Assembly: GCF_907165205.1 (NCBI RefSeq)
Contig: NC_058193.1
Span: 17,807,521 to 17,871,520 of the forward strand
Length of the DNA stretch: 64,000 nucleotides
Reading direction: 5' to 3'
Source of the DNA: Coccinella septempunctata
Taxonomy: Eukaryota > Arthropoda > Insecta > Coleoptera > Coccinellidae
Shown: in pieces, positions 23,296-33,912 of the stretch
Numbering within the stretch: position 1 is the first letter of the stretch
How the letters are laid out: each line of letters begins with the position of its first letter
Notes under the pieces: generated by a model
The model's database searches: none
The model's input: the letters and a program-made list of their open reading frames with translations, nothing else
What the model was told of the DNA's origin: nothing
Program-made: the position numbers and the translations under genes

Positions 23296-24207
23296 ACGTA
23301 TTGGGAACGATTGATTACCTGATCAATGTCACCCCACTAAACATTTAGGGTCACCTTTAAAAAACAGTCGTTTTTTGAGGAACTAAACGCCTCAAATAAC
23401 TATCACAACACCGTACAAAAAATTTCTGTGAGGCAAAAAATAACGCACCCATCTGTGTTTTATCTCTACTATCCAAAGAACTCGGACAATGAAAATAAGA
23501 AAGATATAATTATTCTTTATAACTGTCGCTATTGTATCTGCATATACGCGATTCAATGATGAAGGATCATTCTCACCCCGGCAGATCATTCTCGTATTCA
23601 CGGCATCTTATGGCAGATAAGATAAGGCATGTATGTATGTATGTAAGTAACTTTACTGATCTGATTTCTACGAAGGCGTAGAAGGGCAAATGAATTATCA
23701 TCTTTTCAGTCCCGACTTATGAGTCGGGATCATAACCTACATATAACTCTCGATATCAACGCAGACGTAATTTCTTCGCGGTTGTGAACACGACAAAACA
23801 CCGAAAAGTTATGAAATGTCCCACTTTTTAAATCGATAGGAAAAAAAAACCAAAAAAGAATCGTAAAGAATTTTGTTGTCGAAAAGAGTTCTGGCAAATG
23901 ATTATATGTTTGAAATAATTTGATTTTGAAAAAAAGGATGATGAATACATTTTCCTGAAATTCAAATGAATCAATAATAATAAATACCATGTTTGATATT
24001 ATTGATGATTTCCAAGTGCGCACTTTTGCCTTTCAAGCCATACCCTGTTTCAAATGTTGAAGCTAGGAAAATTAAAACATATTCATAAGATAGAGAATTT
24101 TCTAATCTATAAGAAAACATCAAAAAGCAAACAAACAAAAACGTTTTCTTCCCGCAAAAAAGAATTTAATAGAGAAAATCGGAGTGCGTTCACATGCCCC
24201 GTATTGC

Positions 24208-24891
24208 GGGTAAGTGTGCGCACCCTCACAGGGTAAGTGAACGCAGTGCTTAGTGAACCACACAATCAGAACAAATTACAAAATAATGTCATCAAAATGT
24301 TACAATATTAGAGAAAACCTGTTTATTGTCAATACAGAAGCGCCTTTTTGCAAGCAGTGCATTATTGTTCGTGCCACAATTCTTGGTGAACACAACACTT
24401 GATACATTCCCCTGTTTGTGGCTCTTCATATTTTTCTGAACAAATAGGACAATATTGATCGAGTCTTAACCAAGAAAATCAACAATAATATAATGAATCT
24501 ATGCGCACACTTACCCGCGCACACTTTCCCCAGTAAGCCAAAATTTGAATTGACGTTCTTACAGAGTTGAGCAGCTAAGAGAACCTAAAATGTTTTATTA
24601 TACCTATATTTAGATTAATATGCCCATGATCGAATAAAATATTGTTTAACACTGAGGGACTCGGAACTTGGACCTGGCAGAATGTGCAGAGATGCTAAAA
24701 ATTAACAAGAAAACTAGTGAATTTGATTGATTGCAAATAAAAAGTTAAAGAAACGTGGCACGGCGCACTCTTATGAAAAACTAATATGGCGATTCTACGC
24801 CCTTGCTTCACCCAAATGAACCCCTCCTTCATACATTGCATAGTCGAGATATACGCACTGCGCACTCTTACCCACTGCGCCCAGTTACCCC
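24208..24891. mobile_element. Degenerate pogo-like DNA transposon fragment
   Basis: The left end has GGGTAAGTGTGCGCA followed by GGGTAAGTGAACGCA. The right end, inverted, reads GGGGTAACTGGGCGCAGTG then GGGTAAGAGTGCGCA. Another inverted unit lies at 24503-24531. The repeated GGGTAAGTG modules form imperfect terminal inverted repeats about 685 bp apart. A zinc-finger coding remnant sits inside on the minus strand. Confidence 0.5.
24320..24472 (-). pseudogene. Zinc-finger tail of a pogo/jerky-type DDE transposase (remnant)
   Basis: Minus-strand translation gives a Cys/His-rich block reading DQYCPICSEKYEEPQTGE, then IKCCVHQELWHEQ, a stop, and CTACK. The C-x2-C...C-x2-C...WH...C-x2-C arrangement is what I associate with the PHD-like finger at the C terminus of many arthropod pogo-type DDE_1 transposases. 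There, the usual text is a WxQC-C-xxWWH-type finger. One in-frame stop (TAA) interrupts it, and no catalytic domain is nearby. The finger is recognisable; the pogo assignment is from family knowledge. Confidence 0.55.
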
Positions 24892-25078
24892 GAATGACTC
24901 TATGTCTTAATTCTGAACGGTTTTCGAGAAATTTGACGTTTTATTAATATTTTGACAGTTTGAGGTACTTACGTAAAGGACTATAGCTCCGTCCCTATTC
25001 TACGTAATTGATTCAAATTTGGACTGTGTCTAGTCAATAAATGAAACACTAAAAGTTTTCTCTGTAAATATCCATATT

Positions 25079-25302
25079 ATATACAGGGTCCACGGAAACA
25101 TAGATCCATTATCAAAACAGAAATCCATCAAAATATTAACTTTTTTAAATGGCGACCCATATTTTTTCTGTTTCTTATGTATAACAATTGAAAGCGAATA
25201 AAAATATTTAACAATATATAGGTTGCCATTTAAAAAAACGAAGATTTTGATGAATTTCTGTTTCGATAATGGATCTACGTTTTCGTGGACCCTGTATATA
25301 AG
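25079..25302. mobile_element. MITE with TATACAGGGTCCACG ends
   Basis: The left arm ATACAGGGTCCACGGAAAC...GATCCATTATC pairs with the right arm GATAATGGATCTACG...CGTGGACCCTGTAT. The arms are about 60 bp in 220 bp total, with TA repeats at both edges. The MITE lies directly beside the transposase remnant at 25303-25990 and could be its end or a separate insertion. Confidence 0.75.
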
Positions 25303-25990
25303 AAGAAGAATTGCTAAGAATTGTTCATAGAAATTGTTCGAAGTGATCACCATTCGTTTGATGGGCACAAAGTCTTGCCCGGCGTTATAATGAATGGTTA
25401 CAGAGGAAGCAGTTATCATATCAGTGTGCCCACGAATGATTTCACAAGTATATTTTCAATGCGTTGTCTTAGTTCGTCCGCACTATCCGCCTCAACGTCA
25501 CTGTACACCAATGTTTTCAAATGACCTCAAAGCAAAAAATCACAGGGGTTTAAATCCGGGGAGCGTGCAGGCCAAGAAATGGACCCATCACATCCTATCC
25601 TCCTATTTGGGAACACGTTATTTAAATAATTTCAAACATTTCTTCGGAGGGGTGCTCCATCCAGTAACAACCACATTCTCTGCCGAATATTGAAAGGAAC
25701 ATCTTCTAGTAATCCTTGCAAATTGTTCTGGAGAAAATGAAGAAAGTCTTCACTTTCACCTGACATTCGTGAAAAAATGGCCCAATAAGCATTCAATACA
25801 GGAGTCTGATCTAGACTCCATTTCTTGTGAAAGTGGTTTCGTCAGTGAACAGAATAGATGTTATTAGATATTGGTGATTTAAAAACCACAGGCAGAATTA
25901 TTTTCTTCGAGAATGATCTTGTGGTTGGAGTGCTTGAACTCTCTCTGGAAATGGTAGGGGTACAATTGCTCTTGTCTTAGTCTATTCATT
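25303..25990 (-). pseudogene. Mariner-like (DUF4817-type) transposase remnant
   Basis: On the minus strand, in several frames, I read in order LRQEQLYPYHFQR, LFTDETTFTRNGV (first catalytic Asp), LLDGAPLRRNV (second Asp region), NYLNNVFPNRRIG, WPARSPDLNPCDFLL (third Asp) and GHLKTLVY...ELRQRIEN. This is the order of the arthropod IS630-Tc1-mariner family that I recall as carrying an N-terminal DUF4817 domain. At least three stops (one inside the NYLNN segment lead-in, one after FTRNGV, one after DFLL) and frameshifts break it. The N-terminal DNA-binding part is not seen. Confidence 0.75.
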
Positions 25991-26122
25991 TACTGTGACT
26001 CACTTAGACGACCCTGGCTATGGATCTTGTACTTATGGTTGGTTGTTCCTCAATTAGGTTCAGAATCTGCTTCTCGATTTCTGCCATATACATTTGCTTC
26101 CCCGGATTCGTGCAAACGACCA

Positions 26123-26319
26123 GGGCTGATATTCTCGAGCATTCGCAATATATGCGATCGTACGCATCGAAAAACGTTGAGATGTTTCCAGAGTTTCACC
26201 AAAGCATTGTGTTAAGCCCATATGAAAGCATACAATGCTTTGATGAAACTCTGGAAACATCACAACGTTTTTCGATGCGTACGATCGCATATATTGCGAA
26301 TGCTCGAGAATAGCAGCCC
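26123..26319. mobile_element. Short hAT-like foldback element (hairpin of about 85-bp arms)
   Basis: The ends GGGCTGATATTCTCGAGC and GCTCGAGAATAGCAGCCC pair, and pairing continues through GCGATCGTACGCATCG and CAGAGTTTCA blocks to a loop of about 20 bases near 26215. Because the two strands are nearly identical, the same peptide appears as open frames on both strands. CAGGGCTG-type ends suggest a hAT-derived MITE. No 8-bp duplication could be confirmed. Confidence 0.75.
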
Positions 26320-26364
26320 AGTATCACTACATCTCTGCTGTTTTGTCTATAATTAATAAATGAT

Positions 26365-27254
26365 TTCTTTCTAGGACTAGAGTCCCGACTCGGGATCTGT
26401 GTCCAGTCCCGACTGTCGAAATCAAATGACTCAATTACCAAACAAGTCTCTTGGCTTTACTCAGGATCCTTGTCCAGTCCCGACATTATAAAAGGGTTTT
26501 GAGGTTATGTTCGAGAAACTTATAATATTATTTATGAATAGTTGCGACAACATTCAATAAGTGATTCCTTATCAAAAATAGTGTAGGCTTTTTCTAAATC
26601 AAAAGATTGAAAAGACAGGAGAAAATACTATCTTGGAATTTGAGAATGGAAGGAGCAGCAAAGTATGCAATTCTAACTGGTGAGAAAGTTGTGAATTGCT
26701 CAGTGTAAATTGATCTAGAGGAATTGCAAGACGCGGCCTTTCTTGATTGAAAAAATGTGATCGAGAAAGGAGGCTGCCAAATATATTTGTGAAATGTATG
26801 ATATTTCTTACGAAATAACGACAGTGCTGCGGCACCTCCATGAAATTTATTTGAAGTGTATGAAAATTTAGCCAAAAAGGTAAAGACAGTGGTTCTGTTT
26901 AAAATGTTCACCTTAGATGTTTCATTTCAAGAATGCTCTTTTTTCTCTTTATGAATGTGATGATTTGAAAATAAAATATAATTCAAAATTCAACAACATA
27001 TTTATCAATTTATCTTCAACAACTCATATCTACATGTCTGATTGAAATAAGAATCATTGTTCCTATTTGACTGGGTATAGGCTTATGATTTGTACTGAAA
27101 ATTGAGTTTTTCGCTACTTCTTTCACTGCTTAATAATTTCAAAGCACCAATTCAGGGCATCGCTGAATTCGGGACCGAATATCAGTCTTTAATGACGTCA
27201 CTCGGGACTGGACACGAGTCCCGAGTCGGGACTCTAGTCACAGCCTTCTTTCTA
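26365..27254. mobile_element. TIR element with TTCTTTCTA target duplication
   Basis: The element runs 26374-27245, with inverted ends containing GACTAGAGTCCCGACTCGGG and then GTCCAGTCCCGA. TTCTTTCTA is present on both sides (26365-26373 and 27246-27254). The right end has an extra CTGTG relative to the left. The 8-9-bp duplication and the inverse GGCTGTGACTAG end fit a hAT derivative. No coding region of transposase type was seen inside. Confidence 0.75.
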
Positions 27255-28059
27255 ACATTGAGAAAGGAACAATTAGTTCCGAATCGTTGGCAAAGCCATA
27301 ATTGAACGTTTATTTATTTTGTCCAAGTCCAAATTCCTTTGATACATTCCTTAATTGTGATTATAGTTTTAAATAAAGGTGTAATAGACAACTGCGTTAA
27401 ATCACCCTGTGTAGGTTCCTATAAGAAAAAACAAAATTGAAGTTCGCCCAGTCAAAACTGAACATGCTATGTGATCGCATTTGTTTTTACTCTAATGAGC
27501 CCATGCTTTTAATAAAAAAATATCAAATTTTTACCTCTTTCCTGGAGGAAGATATGGGACGAGGCGCGGTTTTTGGAGGACCATGTGTATTGGAACTAAT
27601 GCTATGATGTTGAACCTATGCAGTGAACTGGAAGTGTCCTTCCCAATTGAAAAGTGAAACCTATTTCCAAAGCAATAAATTCTGATTATCTCATTAAATG
27701 AATCCGTAATTTCATAGCAAAACTGTATTCAGAATAGATCTGAAATTCTAAACAAATGATTAATTGAAATGAATTAACTGAGGGAGACTATTCCCTTACC
27801 CAATCATGAATGCCGAATCCCTTCTTGGCCTCTCATTTTCTACATTTTCTCCGGAATGCTAAATTACACTCCTTTTTGTTTCGTCCCTATTTATTAACTC
27901 ATCTTCTAACCATGAAGTCGTTCTGATGCTGAACGAAAACTAATGATGTTTTTGGAAATTTCATACAGTATCTGTTATTTAGGATTTGGATCACGAAATA
28001 AGATGGGTTTTCATCAGTCAGATATAGATAGTCTCGAATATGGAAGCATAAATTAAACG
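27255..28059. other. Unassigned sequence
   Basis: No gene or repeat partner was recognised. Confidence 0.45.
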
Positions 28060-29200
28060 TACGAGGATGTATTGATATCTAGTGAGCCAAGCCTAAAAAA
28101 ATATTGCGTTACCAAAGTAACGAACAATAATAACTCATTAGAAGTGTCAGTGTGAACTTTGAGGTCAAAAAAGTAAACCAGAGTTACACAACAAATTAAG
28201 AGAAAAAAGATGTCCATCGAAATTGTGAAAATCGATAATTTGGAATATCGAGCCATCATCAAGTACCTGTATTTAAAGCAGATTTACGAAGATATGCTTA
28301 ATACCCTTGGTGATCAATGTCCTTCGTATGCGACCGTGAAAAATTGGACTGCAAGCTTCAGAAGAGGTAAATTTTCCATTGAAGATGATGACCGATCGGG
28401 AAGGCCAGTTTCTGTGCCAGTCCCCGAAAATATCGATGCAGTTCATGACATGATTTTATCAGACCATCGAATTGGGCTAAAACGGATATCTGAAGCACTG
28501 AATATTTCATACGAACGCGTTCATCCTATAAGTAGTTCACGTCAATTTGCACATGAGAAAAATTGCCTCAAAATGGATCCCCAAATGTTTGAATGTTGTC
28601 CAAAAGCGTACAAGGGTAGAAGCATCGCGTTCGATCTGTGCTCGACTTGAAAACAATGTAGACTTCTTAAGCCGAATTGTTACTATGGATGAGACTTGGG
28701 AACATTTCTAAGATCCAGAAACAAAGCAACAATCGATGGAATAGCGACACTCTGGTTCTCCAAGACCTAAGAAGTTTCGTGTCCAAAAATCTTCTAGAAA
28801 AGTGACTGCTTCCGTTTTTTGGGTTTGCCATGGAGTAATCATAATTGATTTTTTGGGTAAGGGTACAACAATAACCGGAGATTACTATTCGATATCACTG
28901 ACTACTGTACGAGAAAAAATTAGAGAGAAAAGACGCGGAGAGCTATCCAAAAGTGTTTTGCTTTTGCAGGACAAAGCCCCTGCACACAAATCTAATGTTG
29001 CCATGCAAAAAATTCGAAATTTAGGGTTTGAAGAACACCCCCCTTATTCACTAGACTTGGCTCCATCCGACTATCATCTCTTTCCTCAACTGAAAAAAAA
29101 AATTTTTAAATGTCGTGAATTTTCTTCCAATGAGGACGTAATAGCTGTGGACTTTGAATTTATTTATGTATTTTATACTGACTAAAAATTTTCCGCTTGA
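28060..29200 (+). mobile_element. Mariner element, copy 1, 3'-truncated
   Basis: It starts TACGAGGATGTATTGATATC, which matches the end of the deleted copy at 46566-47114 (inverted). It then runs through a subterminal GCGTTACCAAAGTAACG palindrome into the transposase. Similarity to mariner fades after about 29150, and no 3' TIR is seen before the hAT insertion at 29299. Confidence 0.8.
28210..29162 (+). pseudogene. Mariner transposase, broken
   Basis: The start ATG 28210 gives MSIEIVKIDNLEYRAIIKYL, then a helix-turn-helix with SYATVKNW and DRSGRP. A frameshift near 28555 shifts the reading to QKRTRVEASRS. Catalytic residues are recognisable: TMDETW (first Asp), LQDKAPAHK (second Asp, in a position usually reading QDN or HDN) and SLDLAPSDYHLFP (third Asp), which is the mariner DD34D layout. 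In-frame stops lie at 28709-28711 (TAA where a Tyr codon is expected) and 28742-28744 (TAG where Trp is expected). The C terminus is lost after about 29150. It would cut and paste at TA sites if intact, but this copy cannot be functional. Confidence 0.85.
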
Positions 29201-29529
29201 AGAGAGTCGATTTTAACAAATTTGTTGGTATTTGTTGTCGTTTTCGAAATTTTCATTCAAAATTAGAGTTATTTTCTGTTCAGTTACAATACCACACGCA
29301 GAGGCGTAGCAAGCTCTTGTGTCACCCGGGGCGGAATTTCAACATGTCGCCCCCCAACCTTACATAACATTGTTGAACCTTTATTGTTTGTTAACAAAAT
29401 TACAAGTTTTTATTTGAAGTGTTTGAAACATGGGCATAGAGGTGTGAAGGGCAACACGTAAAATATTATATTTGAATGAAAAAAATCAGTTTTTTGCACA
29501 AATTCAATAACTTATCAGCATCTTTTCTT

Positions 29530-30512
29530 TCAGAACTTCTTTTTTCTGACTTTGCTCTCTGCAAACTGAGAAATAGTCTCATCAAAGTCGATCCCTCTGG
29601 CTACACCATGCTCATTGGATAACATAGCCAAGCAAGATAGTCGAGCTTGGCTCATAGTAGATCTGAGATAACTTTGGATAAGCTTAGTTTTGATAAAACT
29701 CAGAAACACATAATGTAAGGTAAACTCCAAGTGCTAACGTTAAATTTGGAACAGAATCTGGAAGCTCATACTCGACATTAAACTGCAATAGTCTCAAAGA
29801 ACTCCACTTCAGAGCTTCTTCTTCAGGAACGCTAGCCGAACTTTTGAAAACCTCCTCAGACGTGGGATTTCTTTCAAAATGTCTTCTGAAGACATTTCTT
29901 CATAACTCCAAACTAAACTGCCAACTAATTCTAGCAATTCAGTTTCTGAACTCTTCAGCAAGTTCTTGGTCTGCAAGATAGCACACCTGAGTGATATCAC
30001 TTCCATGCCTTGGCAACGAGTGTTTATTTTTTGTTGAAACGTGTCAATGCACCCTAACATCGATCGTCCGATATCTTTTTCTCCGGCATAGATTTCCTTC
30101 TTCTGAAGGTTCTTCTTTTGGCGGTAGGAATTTTTATCTCGTCACAAATACCTTTCGCAAATTCCATTGCCTTTTCCACAAGAATTTCCCTGTTTTCAAT
30201 CAAAAAGGCCATTAAACTTCTCATTCTGATGAGGCACTTTTCGACACTGTAGGAATAAGTGTCGAAAAGTTCCTCATAAGAATGAGAAGTTTAAAAGCCT
30301 TTTTTCTTCTAGTGCACTATTCCATAGACTCAAATAGCACAAGAATGAGAAATCACCTTCTGCAGTTAATAAAGTTTGAGCTGCTCTTCAAGTGTGGATA
30401 GTTTCTGAAGGGGTCACAAAGTTCCTCAATGCTATATCGGCAATCTTCTTGGAACTTTGGAATGCAGTCTTAACAGCTTCATTCTGAGCACTCCACCTTG
30501 TCAGTCCTCCTG
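29530..30512 (-). pseudogene. hAT transposase remnant (ZMYM1-like group)
   Basis: From N to C on the minus strand, I read TRWSAQNEAVKTAFQSSKKI near 30510-30450, an inverted-duplicated stretch at 30211-30300, the frame at 30060-29809 (about 83 codons), and RLSCLAMLSNEHGVARGIDF followed by FAESKVRK near 29650-29530. The last is the characteristic hAT C-terminal dimerisation segment. Stops and frameshifts separate the pieces, and the zinc-finger N terminus is not seen. The host element's target duplication and TIRs agree with the assignment. Confidence 0.75.
30211..30298. repeat. Inverted duplication inside the hAT transposase
   Basis: GCCATTAAACTTCTCATTCT, then GAGG and ACTTTTCGACACT, is followed after a few bases by its inverse complement, ending in AGAATGAGAAGTTTAAAAGC. 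The arms are about 40 bp with a few differences. One arm is the coding sequence, so the other is a secondary inverted copy of it. Confidence 0.8.
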
Positions 30513-31884
30513 CTACTTCTCAACAGATCGACCTTCACTAAATTGCGAAAGTGTGCATATGTAGATTACCTAACTCTGCTCCTCATCCTATCACATTTCG
30601 AACTATCAAAACGCATGGGAAAACAAAACTCACCCAAATTGAGCTGCCAGCTGCCAGATCGAAGAGGTTGAATAATCTGGACCACTGATTCAATATTTTA
30701 TTTCTGTACGATTATACGTACACCACGGCACCAATAACACAGCTAGTCTAGATTACCACAAAGAAGCACAAGCAATAAACGAGTAAACGGCGCTTGCGTA
30801 TTATTGCAGTCGAATTTAGGTACTGACGCAGACGCACTGAGGATGAATGACGAAATTAAACTACTGGAAGAGGCAGGCGCAGTGGAAACATAATGGGTCA
30901 TAAATCACTCCACCCGGACACTCGCTGCTCCTACTCTATTCAGCCCTGACTACAAGTTTCCTTCTCGACGCCATCGTACTCTTTGCTCACTGTTCCGCTC
31001 CTCGCTTAGTAGCCATTTTCAAAGATTAACCTTCCTCTTTGCCATTATACGATATCTATCCTAATAGATAATTGTACTTCACCCACAATTTTAGCGATCG
31101 TACGTAAACTATATCTAAAATCGATCCGACTTAGATGTACTTCTTTATTCTTTGCTAGGAAAATAAGCTCTAATCAAATATAAGCCTCTCAAGATACATT
31201 TTTGTCACCCCCACAGGGCTGGCACCCGGGGCGGTCCGCCCCCTCCGCACCCCCCTTCCTACGCCTCTGACCACACGCACTTGTACGTGCAATAATAGGT
31301 AGATATATTCCAATATTCAATAAAAATATTCTTTGAGAACGTTCCTGGATGTTTCATTTATAATTTATTCGTTAGTTAACAGTGCCATGAGTGATTAAAA
31401 GTGTATTTAAGGTGTACAAATCTAGAGGTGCTACAATTAAGTAGCCAAAAGTTCAAGTTCAATTTATTTCCACGAAGTTTCACATTGTTTTAGCAATGAA
31501 GTACGTAAGTATTTCCCATTCTTATGAATTTCGATATACAAGGTGTTTCATGCCCATATTTTAGTTCATTCAAATTTTAGGTTCTGCTGGATCCATTGAG
31601 GATATCCACTTAGAATATTCTTCTAAAAATTGAATAAAATATACCGAGGGGTTCGATGGGATTGAATGGGAGCTCTGTAACCGCAAGAGCTAAGGAAAAA
31701 ATTGGATGGCACGTTTCCGACAATGAGTTTCAAAAGGTGGATAATGGCCATAACCGCATCCCTCTTCTATCTTTTTTTTCCAACTCATAAGTGGAAACCC
31801 ATTTACCTATATCTTCAAATTGGTTACTCTATATCGAATAGTTTCAGTACTATCGAAAAACAAATGTTATCTTCTACACTTTTT

Positions 31885-32600
31885 TACGTAGAATGCAGAG
31901 GCGTAGCCAAAGAATTTTTCAGTCCGCACTTCAGTGATATGCAGGTCATTTTCATTGTTAATATAATAGTGCGAATAGAACTTCATGCTTCTATGTTGTC
32001 TCAGGTTGTGAGAGACTTTGAAGATCACTTTCATTCCAGATATTTGAAAAGATGGAGAGTTTTCCAATATGGAATGCACCACTTTCAGGAGATTTTGTAA
32101 ACCTGAATTCAATGAATATGTTCCGGAACCTTTTCAACTAGTAAATAATCTATATACTAGTACCACAGCCTACTCAAACAACTTCACAAAAAAAAATCTG
32201 TGCTAGTACTAGAGTATAGTTTGTGAATATGAAGTAGTCATGGAAATTCCCGTTTTTTCCTCATTTTCCAAGCATGTTCTCAAATATCTAGCATGACAGT
32301 GATTTTCAAAGTCTGACACAACATGGAAGCATAAAGTTCATTATCATATTATCAATAAAAATAACCTGCCAACTTGACAAAACTAGTTTTTGAGTTTTTT
32401 TTTTCATTGCAAGAACCATTAGAGATACGACTTATATATTCTGAATAAAAAAAAATAGAACTAGACTAAGTGATAAAACATGTCGTTTATATTTAAAAAA
32501 AGGAAGTTAATATTATATACCACTCAAGTGGCGGACAGAAAAAAAATCTTCGACTACGCCACTACATTCTACATGAAAAAGTGTCTGTAGAATGTTATAT
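31885..32600. mobile_element. hAT-like foldback MITE nested in the foregoing element
   Basis: CAGAGGCGTAGCCAAAGA near 31896 and TCTTCGACTACGCCACTA near 32560 form the core inverted ends. Pairing extends inward (AACTTCATGCTTCTATGTTG versus CAACATGGAAGCATAAAGTT) and also outward by about 19 bp (CACTTTTTTACGTAGAATG versus CATTCTACATGAAAAAGTG). The outward extension means the true element is larger than the hAT-type core, or that flanking DNA was inverted too. The 132-codon frame at 31702-32100 overlaps it by chance. Confidence 0.65.
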
Positions 32601-33528
32601 TTGTTTTTCAGTATTACTAGACTACTAGAACTTTACGAAATAGATGTCCCAACTCAAAGAGCCCAACTCAAAGAGCTGGACCTATCTGAAATCTGAAAAT
32701 TTGGATTATGATATTGTTCGACATTATCTACTGAGCTAAAATATTCTTGAAGCCTAAGCACTTTCAGTTATGCAGTAAATGGAAGTGAGTTAAAAAAAAA
32801 TTTATTTTTACTTTTTCATTCCAGATATGACGGAATATTCAATTCAGAATATATTTCTGTTCGAATCGTTTCATTTGGTTTCCAAAATATTGAGGAAAAA
32901 CTGAAAGAAAAGGAGATATGCGTATTCAGTATTATGTTCGATATTCCTATTCTAAATATCTTAAGCACAAACCTTTTTCACATTTTGGAAGTAGAAGAAT
33001 GTGGGAATATTGTACATTTCCTGACTTTCGAAAAACTTGCCACAGGGTGTTTCAAATGTTTTGTCAAAAATGGGAATGAAGATTTGCCCATAACTTTGCT
33101 GTTTCAAATTAGAACCTTAATTTTTTATGATTGCATTGGGTTCTGCGAAGAAAAATAATGATAGTGTTCTAACATGTTACTGCTCCTAAAATAAATAATT
33201 CCTGAGTTATTTAGGATTTTCTGAATTTATGTCGTACGTAAAGTAAAATTAATAAAATATGTTTCATATCAATAATCTATGGTCACAGAAAATAAATTCT
33301 TGTGAATTATTGGGAAAATTTATCTTCTATGATCATGGATTATTGATATGAAACAGATTTCATTAATTTTACTCTATGTACGACATAAATTCAGAAAATC
33401 CTAAATACCTCAGGAATTATTTATTTTTAGAGCAGCGACATCTTAGAATACTGTCATTATTTTTTTTCGCAGAATTAATCGCCATCATAAAATTTAGGCT
33501 GTAATGATAGTTTTTGTCTGAAAATATA

Positions 33529-33587
33529 ATGAAATTGAAAGTTTTTAGCGTCCTGTCTGTCATGCCGCTAAAAACTTTCAATTTCAT
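33529..33587. ncRNA. Perfect 22-bp stem hairpin (possible small-RNA precursor, unproven)
   Basis: The arm at 33529-33550 (ATGAAATTGAAAGTTTTTAG and CG) is exactly complementary to 33566-33587, with a 15-base loop. It interrupts the right arm of the foldback element, because ATAAAATTTAGG occurs on both sides of it. The size suits a pre-miRNA-like stem but is short. Calling it RNA is only a suggestion. Confidence 0.3.
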
Positions 33588-33912
33588 AAAATTTAGGGTT
33601 CTAATTCGAAAAACGAAAGTTATGGGCAACTCTTGATCCCCATTTTTGACACAGCATTTGTAACACTCTGTGGCAAGTTTTTCGAAATTCAGAAAATGTG
33701 CAATATTCCCACATTCCTCGAACGTCGAATAGGCCCTCGAACTTGGTACACCCTGTAGAGGAATGCGGTTTTGGCCATTATCCATCTTTTGAATATCGAG
33801 GTAGGAAACGTGCCACCCATTTTTTCTATCTGTTATAGTTCCAGAGAGGCCATTCAATCCCATCGAATTTTGCCCACTCTGTACACTTAAGTATGAAACA
33901 CCCTGTATATGT

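Larger units (their letters stand above)
29291..31277. mobile_element. hAT transposon with perfect 8-bp target duplication
   Basis: The element occupies 29299-31269 (1971 bp), flanked by ACCACACG at 29291-29298 and 31270-31277. The ends CAGAGGCGTAGCAAG and TTCCTACGCCTCTG are inverted repeats, followed by CACCCGGGGCGG near both ends. The minus strand carries a degenerate transposase. The length is shorter than a full hAT, so it is probably internally deleted. Confidence 0.9.
31534..33912. mobile_element. TACAGGGTG-ended foldback element interrupted by an insertion
   Basis: The ends are ATACAAGGTGTTTCATGC and GTATGAAACACCCTGTATAT. The left arm pieces 31639-31776 and 32986-33260 pair with the right arm 33340-33880, including GGATGGCACGTTTCC, GATAATGGCCATAACCGCAT, GAATGTGGGAATATTG and the long block around TTTATGTCGTACGTA. 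About 1.2 kb (31777-32985) breaks the left arm and is absent from the right. The 148-codon frame at 33417-33863 lies in the right arm and has no recognisable domain. Confidence 0.75.

Noticed and set aside
26020..26441. Cluster of overlapping open frames on both strands sharing one peptide
   Set aside because: They are explained by the near-perfect hairpin at 26123-26319.
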